37,500 bases of DNA from assembly GCA_905221605.1 (NCBI GenBank), contig CAJNDS010001236.1, positions 42,501-80,000 on the forward strand, given 5' to 3'. Each line of letters starts with the position of its first letter. The first letter of the stretch is position 1. This stretch comes from Symbiodinium natans (Eukaryota > Sar > Dinophyceae > Suessiales > Symbiodiniaceae). Under the pieces are notes generated by a model, which saw only the letters and a program-made list of their open reading frames with translations, had not been told where the DNA came from and searched no databases. Positions 1 to 8,411 of this stretch are shown in pieces. A program made the translations under genes and the position numbers.

Positions 1-2
1 GG

Positions 3-338
3 TACAAGGGTCACCGAGATGGCGAGTACTACGACCAACCAGTGTGGGGCAGAAAGAATGGTGTAGGTGAGCTTACAATGCTGAGGTTTGGCGATCTGCA
101 CGGGGAAACAATTTCCGTCCATCCGCGTCCTCACATGCGCGCGCTATTCCTCAAGGCAGACATGGCGCACAGGCAGCATCCCGAGTTGACATCTCCGTTC
201 CATATTCGAGACAGATACACCAGCTACTGTCCCCAAATGCGCCGTGGTTTGCTTAAGCGACTGCTCAAAGTCGACCCCACCGAGCTGATGAGACTGCGCG
301 CAGAAGAAGAGCATGCGGAGCGTGCAGGTAGCCCGTAA
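3..338 (+). CDS. 3' part of an unrecognised host coding region, cut by the window edge
   Basis: An open frame enters from the left edge (first full codon at base 3) and runs to a TAA at 336-338, about 111 codons. The protein is basic and rich in His, Arg and Leu, with an Arg/Glu-rich C-terminus (LMRLRAEEEHAERAG). The GC-rich codon use is unlike the AT-rich element that follows. I do not recognise a family. A possible donor (GCAG/GTAGCC) near 326 would instead join it to a short exon-like piece at 371-424 that follows an AG and ends in TAA. The true 3' end is therefore uncertain. No start codon is visible in the window; the first in-frame GTG is not needed as a start. Confidence 0.45.
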   Translation, partial: YKGHRDGEYYDQPVWGRKNGVGELTMLRFGDLHGETISVHPRPHMRALFLKADMAHRQHPELTSPFHIRDRYTSYCPQMRRGLLKRLLKVDPTELMRLRAEEEHAERAGSP

Positions 339-744
339 GCAGAACCGCTTGTGAACAAGCGTGGATGCAGACGACAAACCAGTCAGAGAAGCTGATGAAA
401 AACTTTGTGCTGCGTGGCGCCTAAACTCTAACCCTAAACCCTAAACCTTCAAGAAGACTACACCCTAAACTGCGCGTGGCAGGTGGACATCTTCAATGAC
501 GACCCTTTCCTCAACGACTTCTTGAAGGTTCGTTTCTTTGAGGGTTTCGGGTTAGGGGTTTTTAGGTTTCCACTTCGGGAAATGGATTGGCAACTGGAGC
601 GGACGTCGGGAATCCGACTGCTTAACAAAGCATTGCGACGGCCTCAGAAGGTGCTTGGCGCTTTTAGGGTTTAGGATTTGGGTTTAGTTGGGGTTTTTAG
701 GGTTTCCCCCTTAAATCCCTATTAAAACCCTAAGGCGTTTGGCT
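339..744. other. Host sequence with exon-like pieces and degenerate TTTAGGG repeats
   Basis: Bases 371-424 read TTNQSEKLMKNFVLRGA then stop, after an AG. Bases 483-527 form a 45-nt, 15-codon open stretch (VDIFNDDPFLNDFLK) bounded by CAG and GT. A 39-nt GT-AG interval at 528-566, made of degenerate telomere-like sequence, is followed by about 84 more open bases to 650 (ending LLNKALRRPQK). The pattern suggests micro-exons of a host gene on the plus strand. Short CCCTAAA runs lie at 428-446 and TTTAGGG-like runs at 540-570 and 663-735. I recognise no function. GC content falls sharply near 745. Confidence 0.35.
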
Positions 745-756
745 CAAAAGTTTTAT

Positions 757-1003
757 AAAACAAGAAAACAATCAAAAAACAAAATACGAAAAGTAAGGTA
801 CTGAAGATTTAGGGGTATGAAAAGATACAAACCACAAATACCCTCAATATTTTAATAGTATTTGCTTAGTATTTTTACTCCAGTGAACCAAAAAACAAGA
901 AAACAATCAAAAACCAACATAAAAAAACGAGGGTACTGAAAATTTAGGGTTTGAGGAATACAAATAACAAATAATATTAATGTTTTAATATTATTTGCCT
1001 ACT
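757..1003. repeat. Imperfect direct repeat (two units, period about 135 bp) at the left edge of the PLV
   Basis: Unit 1 (757-871) and unit 2 (892-1003) both start with AAAACAAGAAAACAATCAAA, share GGTACTGAA.ATTTAGG in the middle and end with TATTTGC.TA. The end of unit 2 contains a near-perfect hairpin (968-996, stem AAATAATATTAA). Its core also occurs, inverted, at the right end of the element (20722-20742). The repeat may be part of a degenerate terminal repeat or a duplicated 3' region of the gene that ends at 999. Confidence 0.6.
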
Positions 1004-1867
1004 CAAAATCGTCAAGGTTTAGATAGTTGTCGTCAATTTTTTTGGTTGTTGTTATACCGTTTCTTCTTAGATACTCATCTTTTGGTAACCATGGATATCT
1101 AGAATCTAAATACTTTCCCACGAGTAGTTATAGTTATAATCAATTATTGAAAGACTCGCTTTAACCCAAGATGAGGTTTGGTTTGAATACAGTTTGTGTT
1201 CAACTTGATTTTGCTCTTCATTGTTACCGATATAATCGCAGATGCTTTTTAATATATCGCTTACTGGGTTCATGTGTGAAGCAATATATTTTTCAAACCT
1301 TTGTTTTGTATCAACGTCTTTCTTAAATGTTTTGTCGTATTCTGCAACTATCTGGTTACGAAGCTTGGTGTAAAACGATCTTATATCATCCTTATCGCGC
1401 CATAAATTGTAATAACATTTCTTGATTTCCTTGTGGATTTTTTCGTTGTAGAATTTCGTATCATTTTTTAATACTTTTGATTGAAGTTTTTTGTATGTTG
1501 GGAATGGGTTTAGGCTCACATAATAATACATTTGTGTGTTCCTTTTATCCTTCTCACCCCCTCTGCATTCCTCAATACAAGGTTTATCTTCAACTGCTTC
1601 AACTGCATTGTCAAATTTTTTCATGCTACAACCATAAACATTACTTTTCAACTCTCTTAGTGTGGTGCATGCCTCGCACTCTTTGTAATTAAATTTGCAT
1701 ATGTTTTTCACAATACTTTCAGACAATGGTAAGTGAAATAGGTTCATATTTGGCGAAGTAAATTTGCATTTGGTGCACATACTTATTTTGTAATTGATTA
1801 TCTTCTTCATCTCAATAACATCCAAGAATTGATTAATGATTTCTTCCTGTTCTCGTTCACTGAACAT
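999..1867 (-). pseudogene. Early zinc-motif protein of the left end, frameshifted near its C-terminus
   Basis: The main frame (1106-1867) starts MFSEREQEEIINQFLDVI and gives 253 residues. Cys pairs at C31/C34 and C64/C67 suggest a small zinc-binding module; the rest is Lys/Tyr-rich. It is a paralogue of the gene at 20157, identical at 15 of the first 18 residues and about 85% alike in DNA across promoter and start. A second frame from about 1105 to a stop at 999-1001 continues with a segment (LDSRYPWLPKDEYLRRNG) resembling the paralogue's end. One indel near 1105-1115 therefore probably broke the gene. A hairpin follows the second stop at once, and the shared early promoter lies at 1871-1919. 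Function is unknown. Confidence 0.65.
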
Positions 1868-1870
1868 TTG

Positions 1871-1919
1871 TAATATAATATATTTAGTTGTTATTTCTTT
1901 AAGTGTGTTTTCTTAAGAA
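1871..1919 (-). promoter_or_regulatory. Early-type promoter copy 1 (for the gene at 999-1867)
   Basis: Read on the minus strand, it has the palindromic TTCTTAAGAA box, then CACTTAAAGAAATAAC and an AT-rich stretch ending TATATTATAT just before ATG. It matches the copies at 18850, 19610 and 20105 almost base for base. The 5' part overlaps the last codons and stop of the upstream integrase gene. Confidence 0.75.
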
Positions 1920-2833
1920 ACCTTTAACAACTCATGTCGCAAGTATGACCTATTCTCATCGTCCAAATGATAATATTTTTGTCCTAGTTTCTTCTCAATC
2001 TTAGTGACTTTATGGATTGTTTTATTCCAGTGTGATGTATGTTCTTTTTCACTTATACCTTTCTTTCTCATTATCTTGACGTTGTCGCCTTCGTCTATCT
2101 CAGGGTATGTTCTGCTACGCTTAGCATGTATGCTTAAAATCAGTTTTACTTTCAATTCATTTTTTGGTAAGCGTGCATCCTTTGGAGTCAGATTATGGGA
2201 TGAATGTATATCTTTATTATTGTATGTCAACAGTATTTCAAAGTTATAGTCAGTCCATTGAATATTTTCTTTACCTTTCTTCTTATCCGCTTCAACGCGC
2301 TTAAATAGCTTATCTTTGTAGGTTTTAATGAAGCGTTCTGCAAACGCTGGATGTCCACGAGTTCTATGAATCTCAATTTTTTCGTCCTCCAGATACTCCA
2401 TTATGGGTTTACTGTATAAACTACCTTCCTCATCTGAATATAACATGCGTGGTTTCTTATCCATTTTGTTTAATCCTTCCATGAGACCTGCCAAAACATC
2501 TGGTGGCTGTTTGCTTTTTATTGGTATGACAGTTGCATATTTAGTGAATATGTCAATAAGCACTAAACCTATTCTAAACTTTTGGTTTTCTAAGTCGTTG
2601 CTAGATATGAAAAACAAATCAAGTTGAAACTCAAAATACGGATGCGGTGCTACAAAACTATTTTGACCTCTTGGTTTCCTTTTCTCTTCTACGTTTCTCT
2701 TGAAAAACTCCTCAACATCAGCCATTGTAATCGTTTTATCTTTGGCCCTTGCATCTTTCAACGTGGTAGCCTTAGAGCCGAACCCGCTTCTATCAAAATA
2801 AACATCATTAATTATTGTCTGCTTCTCGCTCAT
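1913..2833 (-). CDS. Retroviral-type DDE integrase (Polinton-like)
   Basis: The 306-residue protein would insert the viral genome into host DNA. The rve-type catalytic core shows D72 (FQLDLFF), the family sequence VLIDIFTKYA near 91-100, D134 (LYSDEEG) and E166 (HPAFAERFIKTYK). The basic C-terminal part (about 230-306, with DEGDNVKIMRKKG) looks like the DNA-binding SH3/chromo-like end of Polinton and retrotransposon integrases. I see no N-terminal HHCC zinc finger. The frame is intact. It starts 42 nt downstream of the 104-aa gene with no early box of its own, so the two may share a transcript. Its stop codon lies inside the promoter of the next gene. Confidence 0.88.
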   Translation of the reverse strand: MSEKQTIINDVYFDRSGFGSKATTLKDARAKDKTITMADVEEFFKRNVEEKRKPRGQNSFVAPHPYFEFQLDLFFISSNDLENQKFRIGLVLIDIFTKYATVIPIKSKQPPDVLAGLMEGLNKMDKKPRMLYSDEEGSLYSKPIMEYLEDEKIEIHRTRGHPAFAERFIKTYKDKLFKRVEADKKKGKENIQWTDYNFEILLTYNNKDIHSSHNLTPKDARLPKNELKVKLILSIHAKRSRTYPEIDEGDNVKIMRKKGISEKEHTSHWNKTIHKVTKIEKKLGQKYYHLDDENRSYLRHELLKVS

Positions 2834-2874
2834 ATAAATAAGTAAGAAAAATAATAATATTTTTACAAAAATTG

Positions 2875-3189
2875 TTATTTCTCTTCTTCTGGCTCTTCCT
2901 CAGGAATCACTGTTATCACCTTGCAGTTTTTCATGGTGTATTTAGTTCCTTTCTTTTTATTTGCTAGTGCTTCTGCCTTCTGTTCAGGTGTCAACTTCAC
3001 GACTGTTATATCTATGCCGTTTTCGGCTATGTATTTCTCCATCTTCTTTTTCTCCAGATACCTATCTCTTGAAGCCCTTTTCTTATCTAAATACTCTTTG
3101 TCTTCACGCCTTTTATTATAATATAGCCTATTGTACAATGCCAGTTGTTCACGGATTTCCTCTATTGTCATATCTTCAGGTTTTGTCAT
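2875..3189 (-). CDS. Small highly charged early protein, unknown function
   Basis: The protein has 104 residues. A central Lys/Arg/Tyr-rich helical stretch (about 18-55) is followed by IDITVVKLTPEQKAEALANK and an acidic tail (EEEPEEEK). No enzyme motif is visible. It is the first minus-strand gene left of the divergent promoter region and carries a copy of the shared early box, so it is probably expressed together with the pol-helicase. A nucleic-acid-binding or protein-primer role is imaginable, but nothing in the sequence proves it. Confidence 0.6.
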   Translation of the reverse strand: MTKPEDMTIEEIREQLALYNRLYYNKRREDKEYLDKKRASRDRYLEKKKMEKYIAENGIDITVVKLTPEQKAEALANKKKGTKYTMKNCKVITVIPEEEPEEEK

Positions 3190-3198
3190 TTCACTATT

Positions 3199-3312
3199 AT
3201 TTATATATAAAAATATTTCTTTAAGTGCTTTTTCTTAACACTATAATCTTATTTGATTTTCAATCAGTCTAAAAAAAGTCTTCAGAAAAATACATTTAAA
3301 GAAATATTTTTA
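3199..3312. promoter_or_regulatory. Divergent early promoter region (copies 2 and 3)
   Basis: The minus-strand copy (3211-3239) reads TTAAGAAAAAGCACTTAAAG then AAATATT and serves the 104-aa gene. The plus-strand copy (about 3281-3312) is weaker, TTCAGAAAAATACATTTAAA then GAAATATTTTTA, and serves the pol-helicase. A (TA)n run separates the plus copy from the ATG at 3348. The same core TTAAAGAAATA in both directions marks this as the replication-module control region. Confidence 0.65.
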
Positions 3313-3347
3313 TTATAAAATTAATATATATATATATATTGTAATTT

Positions 3348-6300
3348 ATGACCAAAGCTATACAGAGAAATATCACTGCTTTAGAAGCAGTGTACGACAA
3401 TTACAAAAAGCGCTTTAACAAAGCAACCAAGGAAAAAGTCAAAAACATCATAGACTTATATTCTGAACGCAAGATAGCTCAGTTTACAACAGCCGACAAT
3501 TTAATAAGAAAATTTATCACATCCAAGACACCAAAGGACAAGGAAAAGGCAGAAAAAGAATACAACAAGATTTATGACAAACATAAGGATAAACCCAGTC
3601 TAGGCGAAAGAATGGAGGAAACAAAGAAAGAGAACAAGAGAACTGGAAGAACCAACCCTAGAAAAAAGCATGACTATTCAATGATAGTGGCGTTTTTTAG
3701 ATACAAATCGGAATCCAGCACACAGAAAACAGCATTTTATGACAAAGCAGGTAAGCCCTTAGTACCATTGATTACAGTAGAAGCTACAAGGCAAACAGCA
3801 AGCGTTAACACCACATCGTATGTTGAAAACCTTGTTGGTAGAAAAGTGTTTGGGGAGTACGACAAGATGCTTTTCGTAAAATTACTATTGGACTTACGAA
3901 AAGACCCGTATATAATGGGATACCTCGGTTTTTTGGCAAGTTATGTAGATTGTATTAGAGTATATGAAGTTGATAGGGTAGACGGTGATACAGATTTTAA
4001 TCCAAAGCGCGAGAACCTCAGAGATGCCACTAATGTGAGCATGTATCATAATTATATTCAGACCCCTTTGAATCCAGAGTACGAGACACTAAAGGAAGCC
4101 ATTAAAGTTGAACATTATCAAGACAACGCGTGTTGGATTAATACCTTAACCGATTATTACAAAAATACCCTTATGGGCGACAAGAAGAGAGAGAAGAACA
4201 AACTAACCAGAGAAAACATTTTAAAACTCATAAATAAAACAGAAGATGATTTTACAACCAACGGGGCTAGCCTTGATGATATGACCAAGGTGTTTGAACA
4301 TTTTAAGATTCAAGTTAGGGTATATGACGTTTTTAACAATCTGGTGTATCAGTATGACACAGAGAAGCGCGACCATCACATACAAACACTGTATGCAATT
4401 ATTAAGAACAGCCACATTTACACGGTGAATGATAATTTAAGTTCGTTGAAGCAAATGTTACCAAAGAATTCCAATTATGACATTTACGTGAAGGCTTCGT
4501 CCGATTACCATTTAAATGAGAAGTCCACACCAGTTGAGTGTAAAATGATAGCATCATTGGACGATATCAGAAAACACACAGAGGAAGACCAATATACCCT
4601 AATTTACGACGGAAATGATTTAACGAAGTTGTTTTATGAATCCAAACAGGCAGGTTATGAACCACAGGTTAAGTTCAGTGGTTGCATCGTGTCTGAGTTG
4701 AATTTTCGTTTTTATATCAAGAAAAGACTCATCAAGTACAAGGTCAAGACGCAGAACCTTGTAACAAATTCCATTGATGGTTCTATCTGTGTCAGGACCG
4801 AAAATATTTATAATAGAATGTCTAAAGCAATGTACGATTTCAACAAAGCACTGTTTAACCCCTTGCATAAATCCTACTATAACGAGATAGACATGCAAAT
4901 CTTCCAGGAGTGTAAAACCGTAAACCCAGCAGGTGAGATAAATAAGTATTATCATATATATTCTGTACAGCGTGATACCTTTGATAAATATTTTTTTACA
5001 ACAGAGTCGTGTGTAGAGATAGATGTCCGTAAGGCGTTCACACATGCATTTAATCAGATGACCGAGATACCAGTGTTTACTCAATTTGATGTGTGGAAGC
5101 CTTACAAGAAGGAATATAAAATAGAATCATTTCACCCACTGACCTTGTACTTAGTTAAAGGTAATGGTGAGGCAATGTTTTTCAACAAAACCTATTGTTT
5201 AGTATACGGACAGTTTTTAAAGCATTTACCTAAAAAATGCAAAATATTATATTATAAAGAACCTTCTAGAGTTTATAATGTTGACTACAAGAAAATTGTT
5301 AATAAACTGTGGGCTACCGAGATATCTGACAGAGTACCGGAGGACATTAAAACAAAAAAGCTAATTGCCAATGTAAACTTCGGCTTACTGGAAAAGAGTA
5401 CAAATACATCATCTAAAAGTTATACCTTCAATGGTTTGAGGGAGACATTATATTATCAGAACCTTATCGGAGGTAGAATAAATAAATTATCTGTAGAAAA
5501 ACCTGAATTAGTAGAAGATGATGAAGAAGAAGAGGCGTGGAAAACTGTGTATACAGAATTGGACGAGAAATATTACTGTCTGACTGTATCGGATAGGACC
5601 ACCTTAAGAAATGGATTTATATATATATATATAAAAGAGCTATTATTACAATACCATAATTTTAAGATGTACCAAGATTATGTAAAATTATTGGAGAATA
5701 ATGTGGATGTCTGGAGCGTCAAAACAGATGCATTTGTAATCAGAAGGGAACACCTAAGGAGAGCAAAGAAGGCGCTAGACTTTAACGAGGAGATAGGCGG
5801 ATGGAGACATGAGAAGGGCAAACAACTCTTAGAACCAAGGGGTAAATTAGAACAGAAGCCGAATGAATTAATACCCATACCAGTATACAAGAACGAGACA
5901 ATAAATGAAAAAGATGAGTGGGACACAGAGGCTATAGCAAAGGATATTATAAGGCATAACCCTTTGATGATTAGAAGTAAATACGCTGGAGGAGGTAAAA
6001 GTCATATAGCCAAACATTTCAGCAAATTAGGATATAAAACCTTATTTGTAGTGCCACAAAATAGCTTATCTCAAAACATAGACGATGACGCGGTGACTAC
6101 CAATAAGTTTTTTTCAGTGCCTGTAGGGGACGGCGAGAAGTTACCAGAGTTTGACCACAGTGACTACAATGTGGTGGTTTTTGATGAGATTTTTATGAAT
6201 GGCTTGCATATGCTCAATAGAATTAGACAGTTTGTTAATCAAAATCCTAAAAAATTAATTATAGGAGCTGGTGACACAAAACAGTTACCGCCCATAGAAG

Positions 6301-7256
6301 ACTTAACTAATACCAGAAAACCAGACGAATACGCAGATGAGTGTATAAATCAGATATTTAAGTACAACATTTTATTAACAGTATGTAAAAGATTAGGCAC
6401 GAAAGACGACCCTAAAGCAAATGAGAACAGACACACATTAAATAACATGTATGATGATATGTGGCTACATAAGCTTCCACTTGATGACTTCGTAAGGAAA
6501 TATTTTAAAACAACAGACGATGTAACACAATCGCATAATAATATAGCTTATACAAATATGAGGTGTCTGTATGTGTCCAACCAGATACGAAAACACATAG
6601 GTAAGAAAGATAAGTATGAAGTGGGTGAGACACTGATATGTAGAGTATATAAAAAGTTCGGAAGTAAACGATTTAACGTGAACTATCGGTTTAAAATCGT
6701 TAGTTTAAATAATAACGCAGTGATACTAGAAAATGTAAAGTCAAAGGAACAGTATACAACGGATATCTTAACATTAGATAAGCATTTTAGATACGATTAC
6801 TGTACCACGTGCCATTCTGCACAAGGTGCTTCAATTAACGGTAAAATCATAATACACGAGTGGAATAAAAAGCACTTGGTAACTCGTGAGTGGATATGGT
6901 GCGCCTTGACCAGAAGCACCGACTTTAATGATGTGTTGTTTTATGAGAGCGATACGGATAAAACAGAATTAACTGAAGAAAATCTAAACCGATACATAAA
7001 CAACAAAATCAGAAACTACAAACTACAAGACGAAAAGGCCGGTAGGAAAGTAAATTCAAAAAAATATGTTACTCCGGAATGGTTTCTTAAAAGAATCAAC
7101 GGCAATTGTTGCAATTGTGGTTGTCGGTTTGAGTTTGAAGTGAAAAATGGATATCTCACTAACACCATAACAGCACAACGAAAAGACAACGAGTTTTCAC
7201 ATCACATAGAGAACTGTGAGGCTTGGTGTGTCTATTGCAACTGCAGTGCAAAATAA
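3348..7256 (+). CDS. OTU-like protease / family B DNA polymerase / SF1 helicase / zinc-domain fusion
   Basis: One open frame of 1302 residues. (a) Residues 1-130 are Lys-rich. (b) About 240-365 form an OTU-like cysteine protease region, with C262 in DNACWINTL, VRVYD at 323 and H356 in NSHIYTVND. (c) About 440-830 are a divergent PolB palm: motif A D559 (VEIDVRKAF), motif B around K671/N677/G679 and motif C D794 (VKTDAFVI, only one of the usual two Asp). (d) About 870-1200 are an SF1 (Pif1/RecD-like) helicase: Walker A GGGKS 881-885, Walker B DE 946-947, GAGDTKQLPP 973-982, CHSAQG 1155-1160 and ALTRS 1186-1190. (e) Cys/His-rich residues 1254-1299, with QRKDN and CVYCN, resemble an HNH/EndoVII-type zinc domain. 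I see no clear 3'-5' exonuclease DxE motif. It is expected to replicate the viral genome. Confidence 0.85.
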   Translation: MTKAIQRNITALEAVYDNYKKRFNKATKEKVKNIIDLYSERKIAQFTTADNLIRKFITSKTPKDKEKAEKEYNKIYDKHKDKPSLGERMEETKKENKRTGRTNPRKKHDYSMIVAFFRYKSESSTQKTAFYDKAGKPLVPLITVEATRQTASVNTTSYVENLVGRKVFGEYDKMLFVKLLLDLRKDPYIMGYLGFLASYVDCIRVYEVDRVDGDTDFNPKRENLRDATNVSMYHNYIQTPLNPEYETLKEAIKVEHYQDNACWINTLTDYYKNTLMGDKKREKNKLTRENILKLINKTEDDFTTNGASLDDMTKVFEHFKIQVRVYDVFNNLVYQYDTEKRDHHIQTLYAIIKNSHIYTVNDNLSSLKQMLPKNSNYDIYVKASSDYHLNEKSTPVECKMIASLDDIRKHTEEDQYTLIYDGNDLTKLFYESKQAGYEPQVKFSGCIVSELNFRFYIKKRLIKYKVKTQNLVTNSIDGSICVRTENIYNRMSKAMYDFNKALFNPLHKSYYNEIDMQIFQECKTVNPAGEINKYYHIYSVQRDTFDKYFFTTESCVEIDVRKAFTHAFNQMTEIPVFTQFDVWKPYKKEYKIESFHPLTLYLVKGNGEAMFFNKTYCLVYGQFLKHLPKKCKILYYKEPSRVYNVDYKKIVNKLWATEISDRVPEDIKTKKLIANVNFGLLEKSTNTSSKSYTFNGLRETLYYQNLIGGRINKLSVEKPELVEDDEEEEAWKTVYTELDEKYYCLTVSDRTTLRNGFIYIYIKELLLQYHNFKMYQDYVKLLENNVDVWSVKTDAFVIRREHLRRAKKALDFNEEIGGWRHEKGKQLLEPRGKLEQKPNELIPIPVYKNETINEKDEWDTEAIAKDIIRHNPLMIRSKYAGGGKSHIAKHFSKLGYKTLFVVPQNSLSQNIDDDAVTTNKFFSVPVGDGEKLPEFDHSDYNVVVFDEIFMNGLHMLNRIRQFVNQNPKKLIIGAGDTKQLPPIEDLTNTRKPDEYADECINQIFKYNILLTVCKRLGTKDDPKANENRHTLNNMYDDMWLHKLPLDDFVRKYFKTTDDVTQSHNNIAYTNMRCLYVSNQIRKHIGKKDKYEVGETLICRVYKKFGSKRFNVNYRFKIVSLNNNAVILENVKSKEQYTTDILTLDKHFRYDYCTTCHSAQGASINGKIIIHEWNKKHLVTREWIWCALTRSTDFNDVLFYESDTDKTELTEENLNRYINNKIRNYKLQDEKAGRKVNSKKYVTPEWFLKRINGNCCNCGCRFEFEVKNGYLTNTITAQRKDNEFSHHIENCEAWCVYCNCSAK

Positions 7257-7286
7257 AAATTAATTAGTTAGTTTTTATTTTACACT
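7250..7286. terminator. Short hairpin between convergent genes
   Basis: TAAAAATTAA and TTAGTTAGTTTTTA lie between the pol-helicase stop and the convergent small gene. They can pair, with A/T tracts on either side. The position suggests a bidirectional 3'-end signal. Confidence 0.35.
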
Positions 7287-7589
7287 TTATTTCTTCATTG
7301 TTATTCTTAGCTTTGGGAATTCCCTTTCAATTGTATTTATTGCTTCTTTATAAGTAGGCTTCCTCCAGAGAAGATGGTACGACCAGAACCCAGCCGTTTC
7401 ATAATCTTTCCAATCTTGATTACCGCCTCCATGTCTGGCCACATAACTTTGTCTTCGTTTGTTGTCCAGATGTCCTTCTGTAAAATGGTCATATCCCTTA
7501 GCACCAAATAATACAGTTTTTCTGTCGTCTATCCTTGCTTCAAATTTCTTATCCTTATTACTACTTCTTCTAATTACTATTTGTACCAT
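7287..7589 (-). CDS. Conserved algal-virus small protein (DUF5754-like)
   Basis: The 100-residue protein has a strong conserved look: VQIVIRRSSNKDKKFEARI, FGAKGYDHFTEGH, YVARHGG, TAGFWSYHLLWRKPTYKEA. This matches my memory of a family of unknown function in phycodnaviruses, mimiviruses and PLVs (the name DUF5754 is recalled, not checked). It is basic with conserved aromatic residues and has no known activity. It is the downstream member of the minus-strand virion-protein block. Its leader is AT-rich, with TCTAAG upstream of the ATG rather than the early box, which suggests late expression. Confidence 0.7.
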   Translation of the reverse strand: MVQIVIRRSSNKDKKFEARIDDRKTVLFGAKGYDHFTEGHLDNKRRQSYVARHGGGNQDWKDYETAGFWSYHLLWRKPTYKEAINTIEREFPKLRITMKK

Positions 7590-7611
7590 TATTATTTACT
7601 TAGATTATAAA

Positions 7612-8388
7612 TTATGAAGATATTGATACGCGTGATGTTCTTCGTGAACTTCCTGAGCTCATATATTGCACCGTTCTGTTTGAACTGGAACTAGGTACAT
7701 ACTCTATTGTATTGGAGCGAGAACTTCGTATACTTTCTGGTGGCGAGGAATGTATGCTTAGTGGTGGGGTTGGTTGTGTTTCAACTGGTAGTAATACGGG
7801 CCGATTATCCGAGCCTGATGAAGACGCCTCGCCAGAGGCTCGCGAGCTGCGCGACGAAGATGATGATGAACTGAATACTGGCGGTGTGTTGCTTTTCTTC
7901 GTTTCTACTGGTTGGTTACTCTCAGATGCACTACTTATTCTAGAAGATGGAACACTACCTCCATCAATGTCAAACATACTATCTAACATTCTTCTTAACA
8001 ATGACTTCTGCTTTTCTGGTTGTTCTTGTTCTTGTTCTGCTTCGCTACTAGGTTTACTTGATATATTACTCAATTCTTCCTTCAACTGTTCTATTTGTTC
8101 CATTTCAGATTTATTGGAACTTTTACTAGATGATTCAGAAGAAGAATTAAAGAACATATCAGTTTGTGTTCCCTTCTGTGGGTTCTCGTTCATGATTATC
8201 ATCTTCTTATCATAATTATCTAAATCAAAATCATTGAAGTCGCGAAGCACGCGAGCCTCTAGCGAGTCGTCCACATCATCAAATAACATTCCCTGCTGTG
8301 TTCTTCTTTCCTTTTCTGATAATATTCTTAATCGTTTTGTTCTTGCTTCCCTTGCTATTTCTTCATAAGTAGGTTTCAATCTTAACAT
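7612..8388 (-). CDS. Ser-rich putative virion protein with N-terminal LRLKPTYEE motif
   Basis: The 258-residue protein starts MLRLKPTYEEIAREART. After a charged region it becomes low-complexity: Ser runs at about 80-95 and 165-200, a Gln/Glu stretch (EAEQEQEQPEKQKSLLRRML) near 115-135, and an Arg/Ser tail. The N-terminal box is shared with the next gene upstream (KLRPTYDEL), which points to a common binding partner in the particle. No enzyme motif is seen. The block context (capsid genes, AT-rich leader without early box) suggests a late structural or DNA-associated protein. Confidence 0.6.
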   Translation of the reverse strand: MLRLKPTYEEIAREARTKRLRILSEKERRTQQGMLFDDVDDSLEARVLRDFNDFDLDNYDKKMIIMNENPQKGTQTDMFFNSSSESSSKSSNKSEMEQIEQLKEELSNISSKPSSEAEQEQEQPEKQKSLLRRMLDSMFDIDGGSVPSSRISSASESNQPVETKKSNTPPVFSSSSSSSRSSRASGEASSSGSDNRPVLLPVETQPTPPLSIHSSPPESIRSSRSNTIEYVPSSSSNRTVQYMSSGSSRRTSRVSISS

Positions 8389-8411
8389 TATAATATTATA
8401 ACTTGATATTT

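Noticed and set aside
737-747. GTTTGGCTCAA resembles the end of the dinoflagellate spliced leader (TTTTGGCTCAAG).
   Set aside because: Only about 10 matching bases, without the first half of the leader and not at a gene start; chance is likely in 37 kb.
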